A DNA stretch of 49,084 nt from an uncultured Geobacteraceae bacterium. GTDB taxonomy: Bacteria > Desulfobacterota > Desulfuromonadia > Geobacterales > Pseudopelobacteraceae. Under the pieces are notes generated by a model, which saw only the letters and a list, made by a program, of their open reading frames with translations, was not told the origin of the DNA and made no database searches. Location of the stretch: the NCBI GenBank assembly GCA_903862245.1, contig CAIOXL010000027.1, forward strand, positions 1-49,084, read 5' to 3'. Each line of letters opens with the position of its first letter. Within the stretch, counting starts at the first letter, position 1. Below are positions 28,945 through 38,937 of this stretch, piece by piece. The position numbers were made by a program, and so were the translations under genes.

Positions 28945-28967
28945 CGTCCGCAGTAAGGAGGATTTTG

Positions 28968-29324
28968 ATGCTTGGTGCATACCTGCCAATACTACTTCTG
29001 GTGCTCGTGGCAATAGGTTTCGGGCTTGTATCCCTTGTCATGTCATCATTGATTGGCCAAAAAAAGCCTTCAAAGGTGAAACTGCAGCCGTACGAGAGTG
29101 GTTGTGACCCCGTTGGAACAGCCCGTGAACGTTACTCAATCAAGTTCTACCTGATTGCCATGATGTTTATTCTGTTCGATATTGAGGCGGTGTTCCTTTA
29201 TCCGTGGGCTATACTTTACAAGAAGCTTGGCGTTTTCGGGCTTGTGGAGATGGGACTTTTCATTGTTATTCTTTTCGTGGGTTATATTTATGTATGGAAA
29301 AAAGGAGCGCTGGAATGGGAGTAG
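28968..29324 (+). CDS. nuoA: NADH-quinone oxidoreductase subunit A
   Basis: 118 residues, three membrane helices, with the conserved [24 protein letters not shown] loop (in part) and [15 protein letters not shown] at 28968 is preferred to the TTG one codon earlier because TAAGGAGG at 28954-28961 is well placed for it. First gene of the 14-gene complex I operon; overlaps nuoB by ten bases. Confidence 0.95.
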   Translation: MLGAYLPILLLVLVAIGFGLVSLVMSSLIGQKKPSKVKLQPYESGCDPVGTARERYSIKFYLIAMMFILFDIEAVFLYPWAILYKKLGVFGLVEMGLFIVILFVGYIYVWKKGALEWE

Positions 29325-29830
29325 ACAATCCGCTTGGCGATAATGTTATCACCACGTCACTGGACCTGCTGGTTAACTGGTCCCGGAAGTCATCCATCTG
29401 GCCGATGACCTTCGGTCTGGCCTGCTGTGCAATTGAAATGATGGCTACCGGCGCATCCCATAATGACCTGGACCGTTTCGGTATCATATTCCGCGCCTCT
29501 CCCCTCCAGTCTGACTGCATTCTCCTTGCCGGGACGGGTACCAAAAAGATGCTGCCGGTGATTAAAACCGTGTATGAGCAGATGCCGGAACCGAAATGGG
29601 TCATTGCCATGGGAGCCTGTGCCTGCTCCGGCGGCATTTTTGATACGTACAGCGTTGTGCAGGGCATTGATGAGGCGCTGCCGGTTGATGTGTACATCCC
29701 CGGGTGCCCGCCGCGTCCCGAAGCACTGCTTTTTGGTCTCATGAAGCTGCAGGACAAGATTATGTCGGAACGGAACTCATTCGGCTCCGCCATCGGACTG
29801 GGTGAACGCTATATTCCGGAAGCGGCCTGA
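29315..29830 (+). CDS. nuoB: NADH-quinone oxidoreductase subunit B
   Basis: 171 residues. Ligands of the terminal cluster N2 are C37 and C38 ([10 protein letters not shown]), C102 (GACACSGG) and C131 (IPGCPPRPE). The start at 29315 has AAGGAG upstream; an earlier in-frame ATG would lie inside nuoA. The subunit passes electrons to quinone at the junction of the peripheral and membrane arms. Confidence 0.96.
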   Translation: MGVDNPLGDNVITTSLDLLVNWSRKSSIWPMTFGLACCAIEMMATGASHNDLDRFGIIFRASPLQSDCILLAGTGTKKMLPVIKTVYEQMPEPKWVIAMGACACSGGIFDTYSVVQGIDEALPVDVYIPGCPPRPEALLFGLMKLQDKIMSERNSFGSAIGLGERYIPEAA

Positions 29831-29883
29831 ACTGCAGTAACGTAGCGAACGTCACACTAAATCCCACAAAAGGGTTGGATATT

Positions 29884-30372
29884 ATGGCTGAAAACAATCG
29901 CGCAGTACTGAAATTGAGGGAAAAATTTGCTGCATCAATTATTGATGTGGTTGAATTCAGGGGAGAAGTGACCGTAACCGTAGCGAAAGATGTCATTATT
30001 GACGTTCTTTCGTTTCTTAAACAGTCACTTCAGTACAACCTGCTTACCGACCTTACTGCAGTAGATTACCTGGGAAAGAAAGAAGAGCGCTTCATGATGG
30101 TGTACCAGCTCTATTCCATCCCCAACAAGGATCGCCTGCGTATCAAGACGCCGGTTACCGAAGGAGATTGCAGAATCCCGACGGCAACCCAGGTGTGGAA
30201 AACGGCAAACTGGCTTGAGCGGGAAGTCTACGACCTGTTCGGGATCACGTTCGACAATCACCCCGACCTTCGGCGTATCCTCATGACTGATGACTGGGTA
30301 GGGCACCCGCTGCGCAAGGACTATCCGCTGCAGGGACCGGACCGCGAGCCTTACAAAGGGCGTTTGTCATAG
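29884..30372 (+). CDS. nuoC: NADH-quinone oxidoreductase subunit C
   Basis: 162 residues, soluble 30-kDa-type subunit. WLEREVYDLFGITFDNHPDLRRILMTDDW (in parts) is its signature. It is a separate gene from nuoD, unlike the fused nuoCD of enterobacteria. The ATG at 29884 is chosen over a TTG at 29875 since the protein then starts MAENN with AGGG upstream. Confidence 0.95.
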   Translation: MAENNRAVLKLREKFAASIIDVVEFRGEVTVTVAKDVIIDVLSFLKQSLQYNLLTDLTAVDYLGKKEERFMMVYQLYSIPNKDRLRIKTPVTEGDCRIPTATQVWKTANWLEREVYDLFGITFDNHPDLRRILMTDDWVGHPLRKDYPLQGPDREPYKGRLS

Positions 30373-30417
30373 TTTTTACTACATCGTTCTGTAATCCGAT
30401 CATAGAAGAGGCGATAC

Positions 30418-31590
30418 ATGGCTACTACTGAAACAATGACACTAAATATGGGCCCACAGCATCCAAGTACCCACGGGGTTCTGCGGCTCGTTCTCGAGCT
30501 TGACGGAGAGGTGGTCGTCAAGGTGACTCCTCATATCGGCTTTCTGCACCGCGGTGTTGAAAAACTGTCTGAGCATCGCACCTATCACCAGATTCTGCCG
30601 CTGACTGACCGGCTCGATTATCTGGCCCCCATGAGTAACAACCTGGGGTACATTCTGGCAGTGGAAAAACTGATGGCGGTGGAGGTGCCTGAGCGCGCCG
30701 AGACCATCAGAATAATCATGGCCGAGTTGACCCGCCTTGAGTCACATCTGGTCTGGATCGCCTGCCACGCCCTGGATATCGGCGCCATGACGGTTTTCAT
30801 CTACGCGTTCCGCGAGCGTGAAACAGTTATGGAACTGTACGAACTGGTTTCCGGTGCCCGTATGACATCGAACTTCTTCCGTGTCGGCGGCCTCTCCCAG
30901 GATGTGCCGGATGAGTTCGTGAAGAAGGCCGGTGATTTCATTGATTCAATGCCGGGCTATCTTGACCAGTATGAGGGGCTACTGACAACCAACCCGATCT
31001 GGCTCAAGCGTACGGTCGGTAACGGCGTCATTTCGGCTGAAGATGCCATTGATATCGGCCTTACCGGTCCGGCACTGCGCGGTTCCGGTGTTGATTGGGA
31101 CCTGCGCCGTGACAACCCGTACAGCGGCTATGAAAAGTACCAGTTCAAGGTACCGGTCGGCGAAAACTGCGATACCTTTGACCGCTACAAGGTCCGTCTT
31201 ATAGAGATGCGCGAGGCCTGCAAGATTGTCCGTCAGGGGCTGGACCGCCTCAAGCCGGGTCCTGTGCTGGCTGACTGCCCTCAGGTCTGCTACCCCCCCA
31301 AGGAAAATGTCTACAACAGCATCGAAGGCCTTATCCACCACTTCAAAATCGCCTCCGAAGGCTTCGCTGCTCCGGAAGGAGAAGTATACCATGGTGTGGA
31401 AGCGCCGAAGGGTGAGCTCGGTTTCTATATAGTAAGCGACGGCGGCAACAAGCCCGAGCGCCTGAGAATACGTCCTCCTTCATTTGTGAACCTGCAGGCC
31501 ATCGAACAGATGAGCGTTGGTTCCATGATTGCCGACCTGGTGGCAGTAATTGGTACTCTGGACATCGTCCTTGGTGAAATAGACAGATAA
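30418..31590 (+). CDS. nuoD: NADH-quinone oxidoreductase subunit D
   Basis: 390 residues, 49-kDa-type subunit related to the hydrogenase large subunit. MGPQHPSTHGVLRLVLELDGE (in part) contains the loop that lines the quinone pocket; IGFLHRGVEKL and the C-terminal DPVLGEIDR-like IVLGEIDR are standard. Ribosome-binding site AAGAGG. It builds the quinone site with NuoB. Confidence 0.96.
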   Translation: MATTETMTLNMGPQHPSTHGVLRLVLELDGEVVVKVTPHIGFLHRGVEKLSEHRTYHQILPLTDRLDYLAPMSNNLGYILAVEKLMAVEVPERAETIRIIMAELTRLESHLVWIACHALDIGAMTVFIYAFRERETVMELYELVSGARMTSNFFRVGGLSQDVPDEFVKKAGDFIDSMPGYLDQYEGLLTTNPIWLKRTVGNGVISAEDAIDIGLTGPALRGSGVDWDLRRDNPYSGYEKYQFKVPVGENCDTFDRYKVRLIEMREACKIVRQGLDRLKPGPVLADCPQVCYPPKENVYNSIEGLIHHFKIASEGFAAPEGEVYHGVEAPKGELGFYIVSDGGNKPERLRIRPPSFVNLQAIEQMSVGSMIADLVAVIGTLDIVLGEIDR

Positions 31591-31619
31591 CTCCGCACGA
31601 TTCAAAGGAGATGGCGCGC

Positions 31620-32132
31620 ATGAGTGACGCGGTAGCGCAACAGGCAGAAGAGAAAGAACCGGAAGTTGATCTTTCAATCGCCGACGCAGTAATCGACAAA
31701 TATATTGATATCCCGGGCAATCTGATGCCGGTTCTGCAGGGTGTTCAGGATGAGTACGGCTACGTGCCGCGCATCGTGGCGGATCATATCGCCGAGCGCT
31801 TGAACGTCTATCCAAGCCAGATCTATGGCGTACTTACCTTCTACGCGCAGTTCCACCTCAAACCCCGTGGACGCTTCATTATCCGTGTTTGTGTCGGTAC
31901 AGCCTGTCATGTACAGGGTGCGCCCCGCATTGTGGAAACTTTCTTTGATAAACTCGGTATCGGTCACGCCGAAACCACTCCGGATCTTCGTTTTACGTTT
32001 GAAAAGGTCGCCTGTCTGGGGGCCTGCGGAATGGCGCCGTTGGCAATGGTCAATGATTCCACCTATGGTGGCATGACGGTGCAAAAGGTCGGTGAAATCG
32101 TATCCGACTACAGCCAGAGACCACTGAAATAG
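31620..32132 (+). CDS. nuoE: NADH-quinone oxidoreductase subunit E
   Basis: 170 residues, thioredoxin-like with one [2Fe-2S] cluster (N1a) on C91, C96 (CVGTACHVQG), C132 and C136 (CLGACGMAP). The second of two nearby ATGs is used: AAGGAG at 31605-31610 abuts the first ATG but is nine bases from 31620. It pairs with NuoF in the NADH-oxidising tip. Confidence 0.95.
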   Translation: MSDAVAQQAEEKEPEVDLSIADAVIDKYIDIPGNLMPVLQGVQDEYGYVPRIVADHIAERLNVYPSQIYGVLTFYAQFHLKPRGRFIIRVCVGTACHVQGAPRIVETFFDKLGIGHAETTPDLRFTFEKVACLGACGMAPLAMVNDSTYGGMTVQKVGEIVSDYSQRPLK

Positions 32133-32171
32133 CACGCAGCTCGAAACTATCCAGCAGGGGACAATTCAGTC

Positions 32172-33953
32172 ATGAGCGAAAACGCAGGGATTAAAATTCT
32201 GATCTGCCAGGGTACCGGCGGTGTTTCGATGGGCGCCAAAGAGGTTGAGGCGGCTTTCGTAAAGCATCTCGCGGAAAAGGGACTAACCGCCGTCGTCGGC
32301 AAGCGGTGTGATGTTATCAAGACTGGCTGTCGCGGACTCTGCGCCAACGACGTTCTTGTGGACATAATCACCCCCGAACAGGGTCGCGTAACCTACGACT
32401 TTGTCAAGCCGGAAGAAGTCGAAAAAATCATTGACGAGCACATCGTCAATGCGACGGTACTGGAAAAAAGAAAGGCGAAGCCTTACTATAACCAGTTTGT
32501 TGATGCCCAGATGCGCGTTGTTATGACCGGTTGCGGCCAGATTGACCCTGACAGTATCGACGCCTATAAGGACGAAGACGGATTCAAGGCGATTGAAAAA
32601 TGCATCAAGAGCATGACGCCGGAAGCGGTCATAGATGAGGTAAAAAAATCCGGTCTGCGTGGCCGTGGGGGGGGCGGTTTCCCCACCGGGATGAAATGGT
32701 CTTTCTGTAAGGCCACCCCGGGCGCCCACAAGTATCTTATCTGCAATGCTGACGAAGGTGACCCAGGTGCTTTCATGGACCGTTCCCTTCTTGAAGGAGA
32801 CCCCTACTGTATTATTGAAGGGATGATGATTGCTGCGTATGCCATCGGCTGCGATTTCGGGTATGTCTATGTCCGTGCTGAGTATCCGCTGGCTGTTCAG
32901 CGTCTCCAGCACGCCATTGATGTCTGTTATGAAAAGGGGTATCTCGGCAAAAATATCCAGGGGTGGGGCCTCGACTTCGATATGCGTATCAAGATGGGTG
33001 CCGGCGCTTTTGTCTGCGGTGAAGAAACCGCGCTGATGGCGTCCATCGAAGGGCATCGCGGCATGAGCCGCCCGCGTCCTCCGTTCCCGGCCGTCCGTGG
33101 TTTGTGGGGCAAACCAACTAACATCAATAACGTTGAAACCTTTGGCAACGTCCGTCACATTATCAACAAGGGGGGCGATTGGTACGCCTCACTCGGTACG
33201 GAAACAACCAAGGGCACCAAGATCTTTGCCGTTACCGGTAAAGTTAAGCATACCGGCCTTGTTGAAGTTCCGGCCGGTATGAAAGTCCGTGAAGTTATTT
33301 ACGACGTCTGCGGCGGCATTGCCAATAACCGTAAATTCAAGGCTGTTCAGGCTGGCGGCCCGTCCGGCGGTTGTATCCCCGCAGACATTCTGGACACCCC
33401 CGTAGACTATGACTCCTTGATCAAGGCCGGCGCCATGATGGGTTCCGGCGGCCTCGTTGTCATGGATGAAACCACCTGTATGGTTGACGTGTCCCGGTTC
33501 TTTCTCAACTTCACCAGAATGGAATCCTGTGGTAAATGCGTTCCATGCCGCATCGGTCTCAAGGTCATGCTAGATATTCTTGAGCGCATCACCGAAGGGC
33601 GCGGCGAACCGTCAGACATTGAGACACTCCAGGATCTGGGCCTCGCAATCAAGAAAGCTTCTCTCTGCGGACTTGGGCAGACTGCGCCTAATCCGATTCT
33701 TTCCACCATCAACTATTTCCGCGATGAGTACGAAGCGCACATCAATGAAAAACGGTGTCCTTCAAACTGCTGTAAAGAGCTGCTCCTTTGGCAGGTTGTT
33801 GAAGACAAATGCGTTAAATGCGGTGCGTGCAAAAAAGCCTGTCCTGTTGATGCCATCGTCTGGGAAAAAGGGCAGTTGGCCTATCTTGACAAGGAAAAAT
33901 GCACCAAGTGTAAATCCTGCTATGACGCCTGCCGCTTTATGGCCCTTGAATAG
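32172..33953 (+). CDS. nuoF: NADH-quinone oxidoreductase subunit F with extra Fe-S domains
   Basis: 593 residues, about 150 more than E. coli NuoF. An N-terminal thioredoxin-like ferredoxin domain (~1-100) has C12, C53 and C57, but the usual second cysteine of the C-x-G-T-x-C motif is G17 (ICQGTGG). Then come the FMN/NADH core (GRGGGGFPTGMKW, CNADEGDPGAFMDRS), the N3 cluster (ESCGKCVPC and a later cysteine), and a C-terminal double [4Fe-4S] ferredoxin (CVKCGACKKACP and CTKCKSCYDAC). The same layout occurs in NADP-reducing and bifurcating hydrogenase subunits such as HndC and HydB. It is nonetheless embedded in a full nuo operon. Confidence 0.95.
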   Translation: MSENAGIKILICQGTGGVSMGAKEVEAAFVKHLAEKGLTAVVGKRCDVIKTGCRGLCANDVLVDIITPEQGRVTYDFVKPEEVEKIIDEHIVNATVLEKRKAKPYYNQFVDAQMRVVMTGCGQIDPDSIDAYKDEDGFKAIEKCIKSMTPEAVIDEVKKSGLRGRGGGGFPTGMKWSFCKATPGAHKYLICNADEGDPGAFMDRSLLEGDPYCIIEGMMIAAYAIGCDFGYVYVRAEYPLAVQRLQHAIDVCYEKGYLGKNIQGWGLDFDMRIKMGAGAFVCGEETALMASIEGHRGMSRPRPPFPAVRGLWGKPTNINNVETFGNVRHIINKGGDWYASLGTETTKGTKIFAVTGKVKHTGLVEVPAGMKVREVIYDVCGGIANNRKFKAVQAGGPSGGCIPADILDTPVDYDSLIKAGAMMGSGGLVVMDETTCMVDVSRFFLNFTRMESCGKCVPCRIGLKVMLDILERITEGRGEPSDIETLQDLGLAIKKASLCGLGQTAPNPILSTINYFRDEYEAHINEKRCPSNCCKELLLWQVVEDKCVKCGACKKACPVDAIVWEKGQLAYLDKEKCTKCKSCYDACRFMALE

Positions 33954-33999
33954 GAAGATAATTTACGTACACGGTCAAACTCACTGAACAGAGGTTGAG

Positions 34000-36474
34000 A
34001 TGGTAAATCTTACAATAGATGACAAGCAGGTTACTGCACCCAAAACCGCAACAATTTACGACGCGGCCAAACTGAACGGGATCAAGATTCCTATCCTGTG
34101 CCATGACAAAAAACTGAAGCCGTTCGGCGCATGCCGTATGTGCCTGGTTGAAGTGGAGCAGATGAAGGGACGTCAAATTCCCGCCTGTACTACGCCAGTA
34201 ACAGAGGGCATGATTATTCGCACCTCGACGCCGGACATTGTCAAGGCCCGTAAAATGGTGCTGGAGCTGCTGCTGCTCAACCACCCGCTTGACTGCCCAG
34301 TGTGTGACAAATCCGGCGACTGTGACCTGCAGAATCTGACCTATGAGTACAAGGTAAACAGCAACCGCTTTAAAGACGAAAAATTCAATCACGAAATCGA
34401 CTACAACAATCCACTTATTGAACGCGATATGAACCGCTGCGTACTGTGCGGAAAATGCGCACGAATCTGTGACGAGATTGTCAGTTTTGGCGCGTTGACG
34501 TTTATCGACCGCGGTATTGAAACAAAAATCGGCTGTGAATTCGATGACGCCCTTAACTGCGAGTTCTGCGGTTCCTGTATTTCGGTCTGTCCGGTAGGCT
34601 CACTGCTGGCCCGTCCGTTTAAACACAAGGCCCGCTTCTGGGCGCTCACCAAGCACACATCGGTCTGCGGGTTCTGCGGGACCGGCTGCAACCTGACGCT
34701 TGGCGTTAAAGACAATAAGGTCCTGACCACGATTTATGATGAGAACCAGGGTTTCCATAAAGGTCAGTTGTGTGTCCGTGGTCGTTTTGGCTACCAGTTC
34801 ATCAACAGTACCAAACGGTTAACCACACCGCTGGTGAAAAAGAACAACAGACTTGTCGAAGCATCCTGGGATGAAGCTCTTGAAATCGTAGCTGCCCGCC
34901 TGAAGGGTGGCAGTGATGTCGCAGCTCTGGCAACACCGCGCCTGACCAACGAAGAACTTGCCCTCTTCAAAAAACTGCTTCTGGACAATGTTGGCACCAA
35001 GAACTTTGACCATGCTGCCGGATACGCTCATGCGGCACTGACAGAAGGTTTTGCCCGCAGTTTCGGTGCAAGCGCATCGTCAGCCACTATCCCTGATATT
35101 CAAAAATGTGATTTTCTGCTGGTCATAAAAACAGATGCCTATGAAACTCATCCGGTTGTTGGTTTTGAAATCAACATGGCGGTAAAAAATAATGGTGTTA
35201 AGCTGTCGATTCTTTCCGACAAGAAAGGCAAACTTTCAAAGCTGCCTGATGCAGTAACCCTGGTTCACCGTCCAGGGAGTGAAGTTGCCGTACTTAATGC
35301 TATTGCCAAAACTATACTCGATGAAAAACTGGCAGACGGAAGTGCAGCATCACTATCCGGGTATGCTGAACTTGAGCAGGCGTTGGCAGCATTTGATGCC
35401 GATACGGTTGCAGCCCAATCCGGTCTGGCTGCCGCTGATATCAAAAAGCTTGCTGCAGAATATGCCGCTGCCGGGAAGGCTCTGATTCTGTTCCCGTCCG
35501 GGCAGCCATATACCGGCCACACTGCCGAACTGGCGAGTGCCGTAGCAAACCTGGCGATTCTTACCGGTAAATACGGTAAAGAGGGCTGTGGTGTACTCTG
35601 CCTTTCCGAAAAGAACAACAGCCAGGGTGCGGTTGATATGGGCTTTTTTGCCCAGGATGGCGGTATGAACGGCCTGGAGATTCTTGAAGCCTGCACGAAT
35701 GGCGGCGTCAAGACCCTCTTTATTGCCGGAGAAAACCCGCTGACGTCCTATCCGGATCGTACCAAGGTAAAAGCCGCGCTTGAAGCGGTTGAATTTCTGG
35801 TCGTATCCGAACTATTCCTCACTGAAACTGCGGCCATGGCGGATGTTGTCCTGCCTGTCTGCTCCTTCGCCGAAAAAGAGGGGACCTTCACCAGCACAGA
35901 TCGCAGAGTGCAGTTCTTCAAGCCGGCTATCCGCAAGGGAGCTCAGACCAAAACCGATTTTGACGTCTTTTCATCACTTATCAAGCGTCTGGGCGGTCAG
36001 GCCCCAGCATCTCCGGCAGCACAATTTGCAGAAATAGCTGCTGGCACTGCCGGTTATCAGGGGCTAAGCCATGTTTCTCTCCGGAATGACGGCGCTTTTG
36101 CTGCGGTTGCAATGACTCCGGCACTTGTCGTGCCGAAAGCAGCAGCCCCGATTGTTGCAGAGCAGGGTAAACTGGCTCTGGTAGTCGGCAGTGCCCTGTA
36201 TCACAGTGGCACGTTATCACAGTACGGCGAAGGGCCGATGCATGTCTGCCCTGAAGGGTACATCGAGGTGTCGCGCAGTGATGCCGCCGCAGGTAAAATT
36301 GCCGAAAACGACCTGGTTACCGTGTCTTCAGCAACGGGCAGCGTACAGCTTAAAGCGAAGGTATCTCTCCGGATACCGGCAGGTGTTGCCTTCGCACCCT
36401 ACCATTTTAGTGAAGCACCCGTTAACACCATCTGGGCTGGACAGCCGGTCACAATGGTAACTGTGTCAAAATAG
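34000..36474 (+). CDS. nuoG: NADH-quinone oxidoreductase subunit G
   Basis: 824 residues. N-terminal [2Fe-2S] cluster on C34, C45, C48, C63; His/Cys motif HPLDCPVCDKSGDC for N5; two ferredoxin-type clusters (CVLCGKCARIC and CEFCGSCISVCP); then CGFCGTGC with a later GQLCVRGR, the ligands for the distal N7 cluster, followed by a molybdopterin-oxidoreductase-like domain without cofactor. Electron relay between NuoF and NuoI. Retention of N7 ligands is seen in E. coli and Thermus but not in mitochondria. Confidence 0.95.
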   Translation: MVNLTIDDKQVTAPKTATIYDAAKLNGIKIPILCHDKKLKPFGACRMCLVEVEQMKGRQIPACTTPVTEGMIIRTSTPDIVKARKMVLELLLLNHPLDCPVCDKSGDCDLQNLTYEYKVNSNRFKDEKFNHEIDYNNPLIERDMNRCVLCGKCARICDEIVSFGALTFIDRGIETKIGCEFDDALNCEFCGSCISVCPVGSLLARPFKHKARFWALTKHTSVCGFCGTGCNLTLGVKDNKVLTTIYDENQGFHKGQLCVRGRFGYQFINSTKRLTTPLVKKNNRLVEASWDEALEIVAARLKGGSDVAALATPRLTNEELALFKKLLLDNVGTKNFDHAAGYAHAALTEGFARSFGASASSATIPDIQKCDFLLVIKTDAYETHPVVGFEINMAVKNNGVKLSILSDKKGKLSKLPDAVTLVHRPGSEVAVLNAIAKTILDEKLADGSAASLSGYAELEQALAAFDADTVAAQSGLAAADIKKLAAEYAAAGKALILFPSGQPYTGHTAELASAVANLAILTGKYGKEGCGVLCLSEKNNSQGAVDMGFFAQDGGMNGLEILEACTNGGVKTLFIAGENPLTSYPDRTKVKAALEAVEFLVVSELFLTETAAMADVVLPVCSFAEKEGTFTSTDRRVQFFKPAIRKGAQTKTDFDVFSSLIKRLGGQAPASPAAQFAEIAAGTAGYQGLSHVSLRNDGAFAAVAMTPALVVPKAAAPIVAEQGKLALVVGSALYHSGTLSQYGEGPMHVCPEGYIEVSRSDAAAGKIAENDLVTVSSATGSVQLKAKVSLRIPAGVAFAPYHFSEAPVNTIWAGQPVTMVTVSK

Positions 36475-36536
36475 AAGATTAATTTGTAGTAACTGGTAGA
36501 AATAACTACTTTATACACGCAAAGAAAGAGGGACAG

Positions 36537-37601
36537 ATGGGAATCGAGATATTAGGACTTCCGATGATGTATTACATCGCCATGGTTGCCAAGGTCCTTG
36601 TGGCGTTTGTCTTCGTGTTGCTGACCGTAGCGTACGCCACGTACGCCGAGCGTAAGATCATCGGCCACATGCAGGTGCGACTTGGACCGATGCGTACCGG
36701 CTGGCACGGACTGCTGCAGCCGATTGCTGACGGGGTCAAGCTCTTCTTCAAGGAAGAGATCATCCCTTCGCAGGCCAGCACATTCGCATTCCTGATTGCT
36801 CCGCTGATCGCTCTCATTCCTGCGTTCATAACCTTTGCAGTTATTCCGTTCGGTGGAGTTATCGAAGTGGCGGGCTACAAAATTCCGCTTCAGATCGCCG
36901 CCTACTACGATACCACAGCCGGGCAGGTGTTCGACGTCAACGTCGGCGTTCTGTATATTCTTGCCATGTCATCACTCGGCGTGTACGGCATCGTCCTTGC
37001 CGGATGGGCATCAAACAGCAAATACTCGCTGATGGGCGGTCTGCGCGCCTCAGCTCAGATGATCTCGTATGAGCTTGCCGCCGGTTTGTCGATTATAGCA
37101 GTGTTCATGCTGTCTGGAACCCTGTCGCTCACGAAAATCGTTGAATTACAGTCCGGAATGGGTGGCTTTGAGTGGTATCTCTTCAAGCAGCCCCTTGCAG
37201 CCTTCATATTCTTTATCTGCTCGCTTGCCGAAATCAACCGTACACCGTTTGACCTTCCCGAGGCTGAGACAGAGCTTGTTTCCGGATTCTGTACGGAATA
37301 CTCCTCCATGAAATACGCGATGTTCTTCATGGCTGAATACGCTAATATGGTAACCGTATGTGCGCTAACCGTTACCCTTTTCCTGGGCGGCTGGAACGGG
37401 CCGTTAACCGCTGCAATGCCACTGCTTGGCCCGGTATATTTTATTGCCAAGGTGTACTTTCTGATGTTTGTCTGCATGTGGATTCGTGCCACACTGCCTC
37501 GCTATCGCTATGACCAGTTGATGCATTTGGGCTGGAAAGTGTTCATTCCGGTAGCACTTGTGAATATTGTAGTAACTGGAATCATAGGCTATTTTATTTG
37601 A
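36537..37601 (+). CDS. nuoH: NADH-quinone oxidoreductase subunit H
   Basis: 354 residues, about eight membrane helices. YAERKIIGHMQVRLGPMRTG (in part) and EINRTPFDLPEAETELVSGF (in part) are the conserved loops that close the quinone chamber. Ribosome-binding site GAGGG. 62 bases after nuoG. Confidence 0.96.
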   Translation: MGIEILGLPMMYYIAMVAKVLVAFVFVLLTVAYATYAERKIIGHMQVRLGPMRTGWHGLLQPIADGVKLFFKEEIIPSQASTFAFLIAPLIALIPAFITFAVIPFGGVIEVAGYKIPLQIAAYYDTTAGQVFDVNVGVLYILAMSSLGVYGIVLAGWASNSKYSLMGGLRASAQMISYELAAGLSIIAVFMLSGTLSLTKIVELQSGMGGFEWYLFKQPLAAFIFFICSLAEINRTPFDLPEAETELVSGFCTEYSSMKYAMFFMAEYANMVTVCALTVTLFLGGWNGPLTAAMPLLGPVYFIAKVYFLMFVCMWIRATLPRYRYDQLMHLGWKVFIPVALVNIVVTGIIGYFI

Positions 37602-37646
37602 TGCACGCTGAATGAGTAACGTTATTTCAGAGACGAGGATGAACAT

Positions 37647-38051
37647 ATGAATCCGATTACACCGATTATAAACGGCATGGCCATTACATTGAAGCACATG
37701 TTCCTGAAACCGGTTACGCTGCAGTACCCGACAGAGCGCCCTAAAGTTGCGGCCCGTTTTCGCGGTCTGCACGCACTGAACGTGTCGCATGACAAAGCCA
37801 AGTGTGTTGCGTGCTATCTCTGCCCGACCGTCTGCCCTGCCAAGTGTATTACGGTCGAGGCCGGTGAAGATGCCAACCATGACAAGTTTGCCACTGTCTA
37901 TGAAATCGACATGCTGCGCTGCATCTTCTGCGGATACTGCGTTGAGGCCTGCCCGGTTGATGCAGTACGCATGACTGGTGAGTTTGAGCTGGCGAATTAC
38001 AAGCGGCAAGACTTCATCTACTCAAAAGAACGTCTCTTAGAAAAGAAATAA
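37647..38051 (+). CDS. nuoI: NADH-quinone oxidoreductase subunit I
   Basis: 134 residues with two [4Fe-4S] sites: C53, C56, C59, C63 (CVACYLCPTVCP) and C92, C95, C98, C102 (CIFCGYCVEACP), clusters N6a and N6b. An N-terminal amphipathic helix (ITLKHMFLKPVTLQYP) anchors it to the membrane arm. Passes electrons to NuoB. Confidence 0.96.
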   Translation: MNPITPIINGMAITLKHMFLKPVTLQYPTERPKVAARFRGLHALNVSHDKAKCVACYLCPTVCPAKCITVEAGEDANHDKFATVYEIDMLRCIFCGYCVEACPVDAVRMTGEFELANYKRQDFIYSKERLLEKK

Positions 38052-38062
38052 AGGAGCAGTGC

Positions 38063-38566
38063 ATGGAAACCCTCTTTTTTCTGATCATATCGCTAGTTGC
38101 AATTATATCGGCGATCCTTGTAGTCACCTGCAAGAATCCGATAAACAGCGCGCTGGCACTCATTATGACCTTTTTCTGCCTGGCTACCTATTATGTCATG
38201 CTTGATGCGCCGTTTATGGCTGCCGTTCAAGTCATGGTCTATGCCGGTGCGATCATGGTTCTGATGGTATTCACCATCATGCTGCTGAACATCAGGGTTG
38301 ATGCCACCAAAAAACATTCGCATAAGCTTGTTGTGGGATCGATTATCGGTTTCTTTACCTTCCTGAATATAGTCATTGTTCTGGTCAGAAGCCGTGCGGC
38401 ACTGCCTACCGGACCCTACAGCGGGGAGATGATCAAAAAAATCGGTCACACCGAACTGGTCGGCAGAGAAATATTCACCAGCTTCCTGCTGCCGTTTGAA
38501 ATAACTTCAATACTTCTGCTTGTTGCGATTGTCGGCGCGGTCATTCTGGCCAAGAAAAAAATATAA
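38063..38566 (+). CDS. nuoJ: NADH-quinone oxidoreductase subunit J
   Basis: 167 residues, five membrane helices. [21 protein letters not shown] (in part) and [19 protein letters not shown] (in part) are the conserved third-helix region that holds the pi-bulge. Ribosome-binding site AAAGGAG. 11 bases after nuoI. Confidence 0.95.
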   Translation: METLFFLIISLVAIISAILVVTCKNPINSALALIMTFFCLATYYVMLDAPFMAAVQVMVYAGAIMVLMVFTIMLLNIRVDATKKHSHKLVVGSIIGFFTFLNIVIVLVRSRAALPTGPYSGEMIKKIGHTELVGREIFTSFLLPFEITSILLLVAIVGAVILAKKKI

Positions 38567-38579
38567 GAGGGATATATTC

Positions 38580-38882
38580 ATGGAAAACCTGAACAGCTAT
38601 CTCATCGTAAGCGCCGTGCTCTTTTCAATCGGCACGATTGGCGTACTGACCCGCAAAAACGCAATAGTAATCTTTATGTGCATTGAACTGATGCTGAATG
38701 CCGTTAATCTTACTTTTGTGGCCTTATCTCGCCACCTGGGTAACCTCGACGGACAGGTATTCGTTTTTTTCATCATGACTGTTGCTGCAGCTGAAGCTGC
38801 TGTCGGCCTGGCTCTTATCATCGCATTCTACAACAACAAAGAGTCAATTGATGTTGACGATGTCAACCTGATGAAGTGGTAG
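38580..38882 (+). CDS. nuoK: NADH-quinone oxidoreductase subunit K
   Basis: 100 residues, three membrane helices, with the two conserved glutamates in [12 protein letters not shown] and [12 protein letters not shown] that belong to the proton path. ATG at 38580 has AAGAGGG upstream; an earlier in-frame ATG inside nuoJ would add an unrelated N-terminus. Confidence 0.95.
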   Translation: MENLNSYLIVSAVLFSIGTIGVLTRKNAIVIFMCIELMLNAVNLTFVALSRHLGNLDGQVFVFFIMTVAAAEAAVGLALIIAFYNNKESIDVDDVNLMKW

Positions 38883-38937
38883 ATCTGCAGCCCAACCCCT
38901 ACGACAACGTTTAATGATTGTATAAAAGGAGTCTTTC

